NCBI GenBank assembly: GCA_034435035.1
Contig: DAOTXW010000040.1
Span: forward strand, 98,690-162,689
Length of the DNA stretch: 64,000 nucleotides
From: JAHEME01 sp034435035
GTDB taxonomy: Bacteria > Chloroflexota > Anaerolineae > Aggregatilineales > UBA3940
Direction of reading: 5' to 3'
Position 1 is the first letter of the stretch. Each line of letters opens with the position of its first letter. A model generated the notes under the pieces. The model did no database searches, had not been told where the DNA came from, and saw nothing but the letters and a program-made list of their open reading frames with translations. Of this stretch, positions 1-8,017 are shown in pieces. Position numbers and translations under genes: made by a program.

Positions 1-1
1 A

Positions 2-421
2 CCGGAGCACCCGGTACTTCTCTATGCGACCATTGCGCTGGCTTCGGCAGCGGAGCTGCGTCAATCCTACCCGGGCCGTCCTGCGGCGGAATTTGCTGCA
101 GCCGTGCTCAGCCGTGGGCCTGCCTGCGTCATGGTAACGGCGGCTGCCGGCCCGGTGCAGGTATTCAGCCGCAGCGGCGGGGTGTCCATTCTGCCGCCAG
201 CAGTGCAAGTCGTTGACACAACCGGGGCAGGGGATGCTTTCCGGGCAGGCGTGGTCTATGGTATACGTCATGGGTGGCCGCTCGAAGAGTGCGCAGCCTT
301 CGGTACCGCGGCGGGTTCACTGAAGACCCGGGTTCTGGGAGCCGCCAGCGGCCCATGGGATGTGGAGGATGTGCGGTCTCTGGCTGCCAGCCTGACTCGT
401 ACTAAGTTCAACTGGCCCTGA
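2..421 (+). CDS. PfkB-family carbohydrate kinase, C-terminal part (5' truncated)
   Basis: The reading frame is open from the first base of the window to a TGA at 419-421, so the gene begins upstream. The visible 139 residues match the C-terminal half of ribokinase/PfkB-family sugar kinases. The motif VDTTGAGDAFRAG contains the GAGD anion hole and the catalytic Asp of PfkB signature 2, followed by the helical cap typical of the family. These cytosolic enzymes phosphorylate sugars, nucleosides or similar substrates with ATP. The substrate cannot be told because the N-terminal binding lid is missing. The next gene lies on the other strand, so this is the last gene of its transcript. Family membership is well supported and substrate is unknown. 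Confidence 0.88.
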   Translation, partial: PEHPVLLYATIALASAAELRQSYPGRPAAEFAAAVLSRGPACVMVTAAAGPVQVFSRSGGVSILPPAVQVVDTTGAGDAFRAGVVYGIRHGWPLEECAAFGTAAGSLKTRVLGAASGPWDVEDVRSLAASLTRTKFNWP

Positions 422-549
422 GATCGGATCTCAGTCCACGCAGGAACCCCACCAGGGAAGCGTGGTTTATCATGAAGCGGAGGTGCCCCGGCAGGGAGTG
501 TCGCGAGCTCCCCTGGCGTCGGCAGCCAGTGCAGTCCGCCGCCCTATCA

Positions 550-930
550 CTATCCGCGATCGGGGACCAGCATCTCGCGAACTTTGGCGATCAGATCGCT
601 ATGTAGAATCGGCTTGGATAAGTAGTCATCGGCGCCCGCGTTCATTCCTCGCTCAACCGATTCGGGGTCGCCGCGCGCGGACAGGATGAGTATCGGAGTC
701 TCCCGGGTAGCACCTGCTGCTCGGATCTGGCGGCACAGTTCGATGCCGTCAATACCCGGCATCATCACATCCAGGATAATCATATCCGGTGTAATGCTGC
801 GGAGGTGGTTGAGCGCCTCATAGGCATCCTGCGCCTTGACGACCTCGAAGCCGCCGCGCTCAAGCATGATGCCGATCAATGTGAGCGCGCCAACCTCATC
901 ATCTACCACCATGATCCGATTCTTGTCCAT
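550..930 (-). CDS. Stand-alone CheY-like response regulator receiver protein
   Basis: A 126-residue single receiver domain with no output domain. The acidic pair D10/D11 (VVDDEV), the predicted phosphoacceptor D54 (IILDVMMPG), S84 (LILSAR) and K106 (YLSKP) are all in place, so it should accept a phosphoryl group from a histidine kinase. Such short regulators act by protein-protein contact or as phosphorelay intermediates. No histidine kinase is next to it, so its partner is not visible. The C-terminus stops right after the receiver fold (EMLVPDRG), so this does not look like a truncated larger regulator. It is transcribed away from the lipoprotein genes that follow. Confidence 0.93.
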   Translation of the reverse strand: MDKNRIMVVDDEVGALTLIGIMLERGGFEVVKAQDAYEALNHLRSITPDMIILDVMMPGIDGIELCRQIRAAGATRETPILILSARGDPESVERGMNAGADDYLSKPILHSDLIAKVREMLVPDRG

Positions 931-1000
931 GGCTGTGGTCGCTCCCTAGCCGTTGGAGAGCCGCATGTCAGTACTTTCGACAGACATTGCACTTGATGAC

Positions 1001-1028
1001 AGTCTACAACAACTGGCGGCTTTTGCAA
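1001..1028 (-). promoter_or_regulatory. Candidate promoter of the receiver-domain gene
   Basis: On the minus strand TTGCAA (1023-1028) and TAGACT (1001-1006) are spaced by 16 bases, each matching 4 of 6 consensus positions. It would give a leader of about 65 bases before the start codon at 930. The assignment is weak. Confidence 0.35.
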
Positions 1029-1201
1029 ACGTCTGCCTCAGAAGCGGTGAGGAATGACCACCCTGAGCCCGATAGTGGCACAGCAATGTGACATCCAGCA
1101 TTAGATACGTCATGTGCCAGGTGGCTGTGAAACCCTCCCTAGTGTAGCACAATTCTGGATGCTGCAAGCGAATGTGCCTGCCAGCTGTGCGGTGAAGCGG
1201 A

Positions 1202-1231
1202 TTGATGGTGCTCGAAGGCGCCTGTTATAAT
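1202..1231 (+). promoter_or_regulatory. Sigma-70-type promoter of the first lipoprotein gene
   Basis: TTGATG (1202-1207) and a perfect TATAAT (1226-1231) are spaced by 18 bases. Transcription would begin near 1238, about 16 bases before the annotated start at 1254. Confidence 0.7.
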
Positions 1232-1253
1232 ACGCGCGTGCCGATGCTGAGAG

Positions 1254-2786
1254 ATGACACGATCGCACATGTTCGACAACCATCCAACCCGCTTCCGCCA
1301 GCCCCTCATGAGCAGACAGCCTCTTTCATGGGGGCTGGCTGTGCTGGGAGGAATGCTCCTCCTCTCGGCGTGCCAGCGTGAGGGGCTGCAGCCTCTCTCC
1401 GCGCCGACAGACTCCGGGCTGGCCGGCGGTGGGGCGGATGTATCTCTGGCGGCTGCCACGCCGCAGCCTATTCTGCCCGATGCCAGTCCGACCCCGGCCA
1501 ATGCCGTGGGGGCAGTGCTTGCCGAGCAGACGATCGCCCTCAATGCGGCGGACAACGCGCCTGTGGCTCTACCCTTCACCGGCAGTACGGGCCAGGTGAT
1601 CCGCGTGGACCTGGCGCTGAGCCCCCCTGACGCTGAGTGTGATCTGCGAGTCATCGATAAGTTTGGCAGTGTGCTTGCCGAGGCATCTGGCCGTGCGGGG
1701 CAGCCTCCTCCTCAGGTGGCCGAGCTGGCCCTGCCCTATGACGGCACCTACCGAGTCGAGGCAGCCGTGCTGTCCGGCCAGGCATCGGCAACCGTCCGCG
1801 TCAGCCAGGGCGGCCCTGCCAGCGGAGGTGGCTCATATGGAGGGCTTCCCATCTATGCTTCGGCCCGGCTTTCCAGCGCAGGCGTCTACCACGTATACCA
1901 GTTCGATCTGGCGGTCGGACGGACGGTCACCCTTTCTGCGGTCTCAGCAGATGCATCGCCTGGCGTGCTGGACCTGCGGCTGTTTGGGCCGGATGGTCGG
2001 CTCTCGGCCCACAGCACCGAAGGAATGGTGAGCGGATATGTCGCTGCCGAGTCGGGCATACACACGGCCCTGATCGGACTCACTCGCCCGGGCAGCGTTC
2101 CTTACGTGTTCAAGGTGGTGCAGGATGATGTTCCGCCAACGCCGGTTGGCCCGGCGGATGTGGTGCTGAACCAGACGTACCCGGTTTCGCTCGTTGAGGG
2201 AAGCAACCTGATCGTCGCGTTCGATGGATCCCGTGGCGAGACGCTGCGGATTGCGGTTTTCGATATGCCGCGCGATCTCGGTGTCGATCTGTACCTGCGC
2301 AGCCCGTTTGATCAGACGATTGCGTTTGCCACAGGTACCCCTGCAGAGCAGGAGACAGCTATTCGCGAGATACAGCTCCCCTATACAGGGCAGTATCACC
2401 TTGAGATGCGCCCGCGCGGGTCCGGCACAGCCGCGTTTGCGTTGACACGCCTGCCGGCTGAAGCCTTGACCGGCGGCGGTTATTTCGGCGAGGCGGCGAC
2501 AGGCCGGCGTTCCGGTGCTTTTACATCGGGTCAGATCTATCATGTCTATCAGTTTTTGCTCACCCGCCCGGCGGCAGTCAGCCTGACTCTCACTTCCGGG
2601 CCGCGGTTAGACGCAGTGATGGTACTCCTCTCCCCGGATGGCAGGCAGATCGCGCTTCGAGCTACAGACAACCGGGGTGATGCGCAGCTGGAAGAAAACC
2701 TCCGGCAGACGGGAACCTACACCGTGATGGTCTATTCCCCTTCAGGCGCAACAGGAGCCTATGAGTTTGCCTATCTTCGCCGCTGA
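1254..2786 (+). CDS. Lipoprotein with repeated PPC-like beta domains
   Basis: A 510-residue predicted lipoprotein. The signal peptide ends in the lipobox LLLSAC, with the cysteine at residue 40 from this start or residue 22 from the in-frame ATG at 1308. A Pro-rich linker follows, then about four beta-rich modules of 100-120 residues with lines such as YHVYQF, LRLFGPDG and YTVMVYSPSG. That pattern is typical of pre-peptidase C-terminal (PPC)-type beta-sandwich domains. No protease or other catalytic domain is present. It is probably an outer-face surface protein, possibly a binding or adhesion module. The start at 1254 follows the promoter closely. The 3' end overlaps or abuts a related gene, which suggests an operon of paralogues. 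The exact function is unknown. Confidence 0.8.
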   Translation: MTRSHMFDNHPTRFRQPLMSRQPLSWGLAVLGGMLLLSACQREGLQPLSAPTDSGLAGGGADVSLAAATPQPILPDASPTPANAVGAVLAEQTIALNAADNAPVALPFTGSTGQVIRVDLALSPPDAECDLRVIDKFGSVLAEASGRAGQPPPQVAELALPYDGTYRVEAAVLSGQASATVRVSQGGPASGGGSYGGLPIYASARLSSAGVYHVYQFDLAVGRTVTLSAVSADASPGVLDLRLFGPDGRLSAHSTEGMVSGYVAAESGIHTALIGLTRPGSVPYVFKVVQDDVPPTPVGPADVVLNQTYPVSLVEGSNLIVAFDGSRGETLRIAVFDMPRDLGVDLYLRSPFDQTIAFATGTPAEQETAIREIQLPYTGQYHLEMRPRGSGTAAFALTRLPAEALTGGGYFGEAATGRRSGAFTSGQIYHVYQFLLTRPAAVSLTLTSGPRLDAVMVLLSPDGRQIALRATDNRGDAQLEENLRQTGTYTVMVYSPSGATGAYEFAYLRR

Positions 2787-2814
2787 GGCGCAGCCCCGAA
2801 AGGGGGTGCACCGT

Positions 2815-4320
2815 GTGCGGGCTGCAGCCCGGGCGCTTTGCTGGGTGGCGTTGATGGCCGGCTGCCGGCCAGTGCAGGGCGCTCAGCCTGCGCCAACACC
2901 GGGGACTACTGCTACTCCGTGGCCGACGCTGGCTCCAATGGCGCCCGTTCCGGGGGAGGGAGGGCAAGCTCCCACCCCCCTGCCGGGCCCGCAGCTTCGC
3001 GACAAGTTCCGAGTCGAGGTTGTGACCGGCGTATCCGCTGTCTTCCCGCTTGAAGGGCGGATCGAACAACCGGTACGTATTGAGGCACTGGTCCTGAGCG
3101 GCGACTTAGATCCTGTCATCATCATCACTACAAGTGACGGGGATCGGCTGGCTTCGGTGAATGGCGGAGGGCCCGGGCAGCCGGAGGTCATCGGCGAGTT
3201 CCAGTTCCCCGGGACGGGCTACTACGAGCTGGGGCTGGCAGCCAGTAGCGGTGCGGGCGAGCTTGGGGTCTCGATCTACAACCTTGATCCGGCGGCGATC
3301 GAAGGTGGCGGCGTTTTTTCTTCGATTGAGGAGATCCTGCATGGGAGTATGGACCAGCCAGCCAGTTATCACATTTATCGGCTGACGCTGGAGCGCGGCC
3401 ATCGCATTGATCTGGCAGCCACCGCTATGACCGACGGCCTGGATCTGGTGATGGAGCTCTACGGGCCTGACGGGGCACTGAAGGAATCGCGCGATGACAA
3501 TGTAGGCAAGGATCCACGCCTGTGGAACTACATGCCCAGTCAGACCGGGACCTACATTGTCGTGCTGAGCAACTTTGATCAGAATACAGGTGACTATGAG
3601 CTGGCGGTGAGCCCTTCGGTATCTGGTGGCGAAGCCGCGATCGGCTCACGGGCGGAGGTTCAGCTGGAAGGCTCGCCCCGGCGCAGCACCTGGTTCACCT
3701 TCCCCGGTCGGGCACTGGACGCTGTCAGGATCGAGGCGCGCACTGCATCACCGGGTGTGGATATATGGCTGTCGGTCACGGATCCGTATGGCAACCGGCT
3801 GGCATCTGCTGATCTGAACGGGCCGGGTGGTACGGAGACACTTTCACTGGTACAACTGCCGTTCGATGGCGCCTATCAGGTCGAGTTCCAGACGCTCGCC
3901 GAAAGCGGTCCCGTCGAGTATCTCATCACCACGACACGGGCAGCCGATCTTGATCTGGGAGGGCGGATCGCGCCGAGCAACTTTGCGCGCACCGGCGCTT
4001 TTGATGCGCCCGGCACGGTGCTTTCGTACACATTTGATGCCAGCGCGGGTGATCTGATAGCTGTCAGCGCCCGCCCGACCGTGGCTGGAAGCGATCTGGA
4101 TATGGGTTTCTACCTGTATGCGCCAGATGGATCCCGGCTGGCGAGTCACGATGATGACGTGGGCAAAAACCCGGTGGCTGATGGCATTGAGCTGCCTTTG
4201 ACAGGGCGATATGTCGTCTGCCTGTGGAATTATGGTGGCACACTCGGCCCATTTGAGGTGGTCATTGCCAACCCGGAAGCGCCCGTCGCACCCCCTGGCT
4301 CTCCGGGATCGACTCCATGA
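2815..4320 (+). CDS. Lipoprotein with repeated PPC-like beta domains (paralogue of the preceding gene)
   Basis: A predicted lipoprotein of about 500 residues. I chose the GTG at 2815 because GAAAGGGGG lies just upstream at Shine-Dalgarno distance and the product then starts with a clean signal peptide ending in the lipobox LMAGC. An ATG at 2761 in the same frame would overlap the previous gene and add 18 unlikely residues. After a Pro/Thr linker come four beta-rich repeats, with lines such as YHIYRLTLERG, MELYGPDG and YLYAPDGSRLASHDDD, resembling PPC domains. The Asp-rich DDDVGK and DDNVGK loops recur and might bind calcium, which is inference. It is probably co-transcribed with the preceding lipoprotein gene. 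Confidence 0.8.
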   Translation: MRAAARALCWVALMAGCRPVQGAQPAPTPGTTATPWPTLAPMAPVPGEGGQAPTPLPGPQLRDKFRVEVVTGVSAVFPLEGRIEQPVRIEALVLSGDLDPVIIITTSDGDRLASVNGGGPGQPEVIGEFQFPGTGYYELGLAASSGAGELGVSIYNLDPAAIEGGGVFSSIEEILHGSMDQPASYHIYRLTLERGHRIDLAATAMTDGLDLVMELYGPDGALKESRDDNVGKDPRLWNYMPSQTGTYIVVLSNFDQNTGDYELAVSPSVSGGEAAIGSRAEVQLEGSPRRSTWFTFPGRALDAVRIEARTASPGVDIWLSVTDPYGNRLASADLNGPGGTETLSLVQLPFDGAYQVEFQTLAESGPVEYLITTTRAADLDLGGRIAPSNFARTGAFDAPGTVLSYTFDASAGDLIAVSARPTVAGSDLDMGFYLYAPDGSRLASHDDDVGKNPVADGIELPLTGRYVVCLWNYGGTLGPFEVVIANPEAPVAPPGSPGSTP

Positions 4321-4330
4321 TCCGCGCCTG

Positions 4331-4360
4331 AAAAAAGCAGCGGGGCGCAACGCCCCGCTG
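4331..4360 (-). terminator. Intrinsic terminator of rplY
   Basis: A perfect 10-bp GC-rich stem, CAGCGGGGCG (4338-4347) with CGCCCCGCTG (4351-4360), has a 3-base loop. Read on the minus strand it is followed by six T residues plus flank (4331-4336). It lies just past the rplY stop and also separates rplY from the converging lipoprotein gene. Confidence 0.92.
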
Positions 4361-4387
4361 TGAAGACCAGGTAACAGATGGCTGCGA

Positions 4388-5038
4388 TTATTCCTCTTCT
4401 TCTTCGGCGCGCCGCTCGCGGATGACTTCTACAGCGTCCGCCGAGATCGGCTCGACAAATAGGGCCTCTTCAACCTCGGCGGTCATCGGCTGATCGATCT
4501 TGAGGATCAATTCACCGGGGTCTGTTACGATGCGGACGCCCGCAGGAACGGGCAGATCGCTCACCAGGATGTGCTGTCCAACAGCAGTAAGCGTGCTTGC
4601 TTCCACCTGAATGCTGGGTGGCAGATCGGCCGGGAGCGCCTCCACCTCGACCGAGTTGGTGAGATGAATCAGGATGCCTTCGCGGCTTGCCACAACCGGA
4701 GATTCACCCACCACCACCACCGGCACCTCTGCGCGGATCAGCCGATCCATCGCCACCCGGTAGAAATCGACATGCAGGATGTTACCTGCGATGGGGTCCC
4801 GCTGAACCTCGCGGGCGAGCGCCGGGATGGACTGGCTGCCCACCTGAAGTGCGATCAGCTGCGTGCCACCCGCATGCGCCAGGACGGAGCGCAGGGCTTT
4901 ATGATCAACCGTGAGGTTAATGGGCTCAGATTCGCGGCCATAGACAACAGCCGGGACCATACCCTGCCGGCGAAGCTGCTTGACTTTCTTGCCGACGATC
5001 TCGCGCGGACTTGCCTCAAGCGAGTATTTCTGGCTCAT
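4388..5038 (-). CDS. rplY: 50S ribosomal protein L25/TL5/CTC family
   Basis: A 216-residue protein of the long L25 (CTC/TL5) type. The N-terminal half (SLEASPREIVGKKVKQLRRQG, VPAVVYGRE) is the 5S rRNA-binding L25 domain. The C-terminal half (about residues 95-190) is the TL5-type beta domain, and the protein ends in an acidic Glu-rich tail. It binds 5S rRNA in the 50S subunit. The ATG at 5038 was chosen because it begins the conserved MSQKYSLEA and is preceded by GAGGAG at proper spacing; an upstream in-frame start adds 51 non-conserved residues. It has its own promoter and a strong terminator, so it is a single-gene unit with a leader of about 147 bases. Confidence 0.96.
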   Translation of the reverse strand: MSQKYSLEASPREIVGKKVKQLRRQGMVPAVVYGRESEPINLTVDHKALRSVLAHAGGTQLIALQVGSQSIPALAREVQRDPIAGNILHVDFYRVAMDRLIRAEVPVVVVGESPVVASREGILIHLTNSVEVEALPADLPPSIQVEASTLTAVGQHILVSDLPVPAGVRIVTDPGELILKIDQPMTAEVEEALFVEPISADAVEVIRERRAEEEEE

Positions 5039-5191
5039 TCTTTCGTTCTCCTCTACCACAGCCTTCGCCAGCGACGAGCTCCCATCAACGCCGGATCGTG
5101 GCTGGTTGCAGTTCAGCAAACAAAATGGGCGCCTCCACTCCGCCGCCAGCACTGCCGGGCAGCGAAGGGCCGGGAACGCCCCGCGGCACAT

Positions 5192-5220
5192 ATTGTACCG
5201 GGCGCAGGATACAGCGTCAA
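5192..5220 (-). promoter_or_regulatory. Sigma-70-type promoter of rplY
   Basis: On the minus strand TTGACG (5215-5220) and TACAAT (5192-5197) are spaced by exactly 17 bases. The predicted transcript has a 5' leader of about 147 bases before the rplY start at 5038, long enough to hold regulatory structure. Confidence 0.75.
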
Positions 5221-5262
5221 TAGCGGGCGGCCCCGGCTTATACCTGAAGGGCCGCCGCCCGG

Positions 5263-5859
5263 TCAGGACTCGGACGCGGCCACGTAGCGGTCAATGAGAT
5301 CGGGCGTGAGGGGGCCGAGATGCTCAGCGCGAACGATCCCCCGGGAGTCCAGAATCACCGTGGTGGGGAATACCCGTATTCCGTACAGTGCAATGATGGA
5401 GCCGTCCGGATCGAGCGCCGCCGGGAACGTGAGTCCAAGCTCCTGCATATAGGCCGATACCACCTCAGGCTGTTCGCCTGCGTTCACTGCCACCACGTTG
5501 ATCTGGCCCGCAGCAAAGGCCTGCTGAAGGGCCGGCATCTCCACGCGGCAGGGGCCGCACCAGGTCGCCCAGAAGTTGACGGCTACCGGCGTATCACGGT
5601 ACAGAGAGCTGAGACGGATCACACCGCCGGCCTGGGTGCTGGCGCTGAAGTCCGGCGCGGGTTCTCCCACAATCACACGGTCGGGGATGGCGGTTGGCAA
5701 CGCCGTCTGCCCCGGCGCCGGGGCGGAGCGGGGGCCGGCGCTCAACACAGCCAGCGCCATGACTGCGCCGGCGGCGATCCCTCCCAGCAGTAGAATGACC
5801 GGTGCGCGGCTGTCAGTCCGACCCGACACGGGGTGCTTTCCTTCATTAGCTGATGACAT
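5263..5859 (-). CDS. Membrane-anchored thiol-disulfide oxidoreductase (TlpA/ResA-like)
   Basis: A 198-residue protein with one N-terminal transmembrane anchor (about residues 20-42) and an extracytoplasmic thioredoxin fold. The redox motif is WATWCGPC with cysteines at 101 and 104, followed by the AhpC/TSA-type pattern of TlpA/ResA proteins and a cis-Pro loop (VFPTTVILD). Such proteins reduce disulfides outside the membrane, for example apocytochrome c or other Cys proteins. A GTG at 5829 preceded by AAGGAAAG is an alternative start. It lies 18 bases after the beta-propeller gene and is probably co-transcribed with it. No cytochrome maturation genes are next to it, so its client is unknown. 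Confidence 0.9.
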   Translation of the reverse strand: MSSANEGKHPVSGRTDSRAPVILLLGGIAAGAVMALAVLSAGPRSAPAPGQTALPTAIPDRVIVGEPAPDFSASTQAGGVIRLSSLYRDTPVAVNFWATWCGPCRVEMPALQQAFAAGQINVVAVNAGEQPEVVSAYMQELGLTFPAALDPDGSIIALYGIRVFPTTVILDSRGIVRAEHLGPLTPDLIDRYVAASES

Positions 5860-5877
5860 TAGCTGATGACGTTACCA

Positions 5878-7233
5878 TCAGGGTATCCACTGCCCACTAA
5901 AGCCATTGCCTGTCACACGCTGCAGAGTCTCTGAAGACATATCATACATCCATAGCTCGGGGGTGCTGTGGGGCTGCTCCAGATTGAAGCGCTGGATCAG
6001 GATCTGATCCCCTGATGGGCTCCAGGTGAAGGCGGTGTTGTTGTAGATCGGATCCTCTGTGATGGCTCGTATCTCGCCTGTGTCGGGGTTCAGCAGGGTA
6101 AGCTGGCTGGCCCAGCCGGTCTGACGATCCAGACGACGGCGCCCAAAGGCAATCCACTTGCCCTGCGGGGACCAGGCGGCAGCCTGATCCTCTTCAGCTT
6201 GCTCCAGCAGCGGCCGTAGCCCTGCGCCGTCCCCTTCCAGCAGCGCCAACCAGAGCTCTGCGAAATACTGGCGCCCGACCGGGCGGATATCTGTGTAGAC
6301 CATGCTGGTGCTGTCTGGCGAGAAGCTTCCCACTTCGCCCATCTGGCTCGGGATCAGGATAGCATCCCCGCCGGACAGTGGCAGCACGCGAATGGCCTGT
6401 GAATTGGCATCAAAGAAGGCCAGCCATTGGCCATCCGGGCTCCATACCGGGGTGAATCCCAGCACCTGGTTGTCCTCAAAGACGGGGCCGGTCTGACCCG
6501 TTGCCACGTCATAAAGCCACACGCGGCTGGGCCCTGGCACTCCGGTGGCGGCGGCATCCTGACGCTCATAAGCCAGCAGGCGGCCATCCGGCGACCAGGC
6601 TGGCGTGCTGCAGATGCCTGGCCAGCAGTCGGTCAGCGCCTGTGCATTACCGCCCTGCGCATCGATGATCCAGATCTCAGAGGTCAGGTCCTGATTGAAG
6701 ACAGTCACCGCGATCTGCGTGCCATCCGGGCTGGGCGCGAAGTTATACACACCAAACTCGGGGGCGAATATCTGCCGGGCATCGCCCTCGCCGGGGGCGA
6801 TGCGCCACAGGCTGCGCTGCGGCGAATCCGCCGGGGCGAGGTACAGGATGGCAGGCTCGCGCGGGGTGAACGACCAGCGAATAGCGCGGGGGTTTGTGCG
6901 CCCATCGAGGCTGGACGCCCCCGATTCGAGCGTCACCGTGTAGACCCTGCCCGGCTGCAGGGCGGCTGTCGGGGTGAATGAGACGACGCTGCCATCAACA
7001 CGCAGCTCGCCATCTACAACCGGCTCGATCCGCAGCCTCGTTTCTATGCTTGAAGGTTCCATCGGGCGGGCAAACTCAAGACGAATCTGGGTAGTGGACG
7101 GGGGGCGGCTGCCATCGGCAGGCGTCATGGCGATTAGGGGCACGCCTACATGATCACCCAGGGCAACCACTCCCGCGATGGCTGCCAGCAGGCCGATGAT
7201 GATCCCTGCGATGAGGCGATCGAAGCGATCCAT
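5878..7233 (-). CDS. Membrane-anchored Ig-like plus TolB-like beta-propeller protein
   Basis: A 451-residue protein with an N-terminal membrane segment (about residues 8-30). It is followed by a bacterial Ig-like domain of the SbsA/Big_5 type (about 35-130, with FARPMEPSSIETRLRIEP and FTPTAALQPGRVYTVTL). The rest is a TolB/WD40-like propeller in which the blade motif recurs at regular spacing (SPDGTQIAVTV, SPDGRLLAYER, SPDGQWLAFFD, SPQGKWIAFGR, SPSGDQILIQR). Both parts should be outside the cell. Such proteins usually act as binding scaffolds, and no catalytic residues are evident. It starts 7 bases after the TIGR03943 gene in the same direction, so it is the fourth gene of the predicted metal-handling operon, though a metal role is not shown by its own sequence. 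Confidence 0.82.
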   Translation of the reverse strand: MDRFDRLIAGIIIGLLAAIAGVVALGDHVGVPLIAMTPADGSRPPSTTQIRLEFARPMEPSSIETRLRIEPVVDGELRVDGSVVSFTPTAALQPGRVYTVTLESGASSLDGRTNPRAIRWSFTPREPAILYLAPADSPQRSLWRIAPGEGDARQIFAPEFGVYNFAPSPDGTQIAVTVFNQDLTSEIWIIDAQGGNAQALTDCWPGICSTPAWSPDGRLLAYERQDAAATGVPGPSRVWLYDVATGQTGPVFEDNQVLGFTPVWSPDGQWLAFFDANSQAIRVLPLSGGDAILIPSQMGEVGSFSPDSTSMVYTDIRPVGRQYFAELWLALLEGDGAGLRPLLEQAEEDQAAAWSPQGKWIAFGRRRLDRQTGWASQLTLLNPDTGEIRAITEDPIYNNTAFTWSPSGDQILIQRFNLEQPHSTPELWMYDMSSETLQRVTGNGFSGQWIP

Positions 7234-7240
7234 GGGGCGC

Positions 7241-8017
7241 TCAGGGGTAGAGATAGGGCTGCTCAGGGGGCTGTACCGGCGTGATCTCCGAGGCCATTAA
7301 GACGGGCACGGCGCTTCCATCCACGATGCCGGCCTCAAAAGTGCCTCTCACCCGCACCCATGTGTCAGCCGGATAATTCGCTGGCTCCTCGGTCTGGACG
7401 ACAACGCCGATAGCCAGCGCATCGGCCACACAGCAGGTCAGCGTGAACCGTCCTACCATGAACTGCTCTGCATCGAAGCGGGCATCCCGGTAGACAAACC
7501 CGACGATGTCGGCTTCCTGGCCGTCCAGGGCTGCTGGATCAGGATCCTCGTTCATGACGCGGACCCAGTCCAGGATATTGCGCTCGGAGGGGACCACGGT
7601 GAGGCGGCTGCCCTGATCGGCTGCGCCGGCCACATCGGTGGTGATGCCACGATTAGCGATCGCATTCGCGCCCAGAGGCCGTGCCGGGATGGTGATTCCC
7701 AGAATCAGCGGGAAGGCGACAATCACCAATGGCCAGGCCGACACGGTCTCATTATGGGGATCGTGTCGGTGTCCGTGCGAGGGGGCATGGTCGGGGGGGA
7801 TGTGCTGCGCGTCATCTCGGTCACTGATCAGCTTGTAGGAGCCTGCCAGCAGGATCAACAGCCCGACTCCGACCACAGACAGCCAGCCGAAACGAGGGCC
7901 AATGTAGTAGTACAGCTTGCCGCTGACGAATTTCTCGGCCAGAAACATTGCGAGCAGGATCAACAGCAGCGCCTTGAGACGATTCGCAGAGTGGACGGTC
8001 AGCCGCATGCGCCTCAC
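7241..8017 (-). CDS. TIGR03943-family membrane protein (YcgQ-like), partner of the DUF318 permease
   Basis: A 258-residue protein with membrane segments near residues 12-30, 38-60 and 93-110, a His-rich cytoplasmic-type loop (HIPPDHAPSHGHRHDPHNE, about residues 74-92) and a C-terminal soluble domain (FTLTCCVADALAIGVVV, TWVRVRGTF). This layout fits the TIGR03943/YcgQ family, whose genes commonly sit next to COG0701 permeases. The 4-base overlap with the permease gene upstream supports a two-subunit complex. Family members are often linked to zinc regulation. The His-rich loop fits metal binding, but the transported substrate is inference. Confidence 0.85.
   Translation of the reverse strand: MRRMRLTVHSANRLKALLLILLAMFLAEKFVSGKLYYYIGPRFGWLSVVGVGLLILLAGSYKLISDRDDAQHIPPDHAPSHGHRHDPHNETVSAWPLVIVAFPLILGITIPARPLGANAIANRGITTDVAGAADQGSRLTVVPSERNILDWVRVMNEDPDPAALDGQEADIVGFVYRDARFDAEQFMVGRFTLTCCVADALAIGVVVQTEEPANYPADTWVRVRGTFEAGIVDGSAVPVLMASEITPVQPPEQPYLYP

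Larger units (their letters stand above)
931..1253. other. Intergenic region between divergent genes
   Basis: This 323-base gap holds no supported gene. It separates the receiver-domain gene (minus strand) from the lipoprotein gene (plus strand). A good sigma-70-like promoter for the plus-strand gene lies at 1202-1231 and a weaker candidate for the minus-strand gene at 1001-1028. I see nothing else structured in it. Confidence 0.6.
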
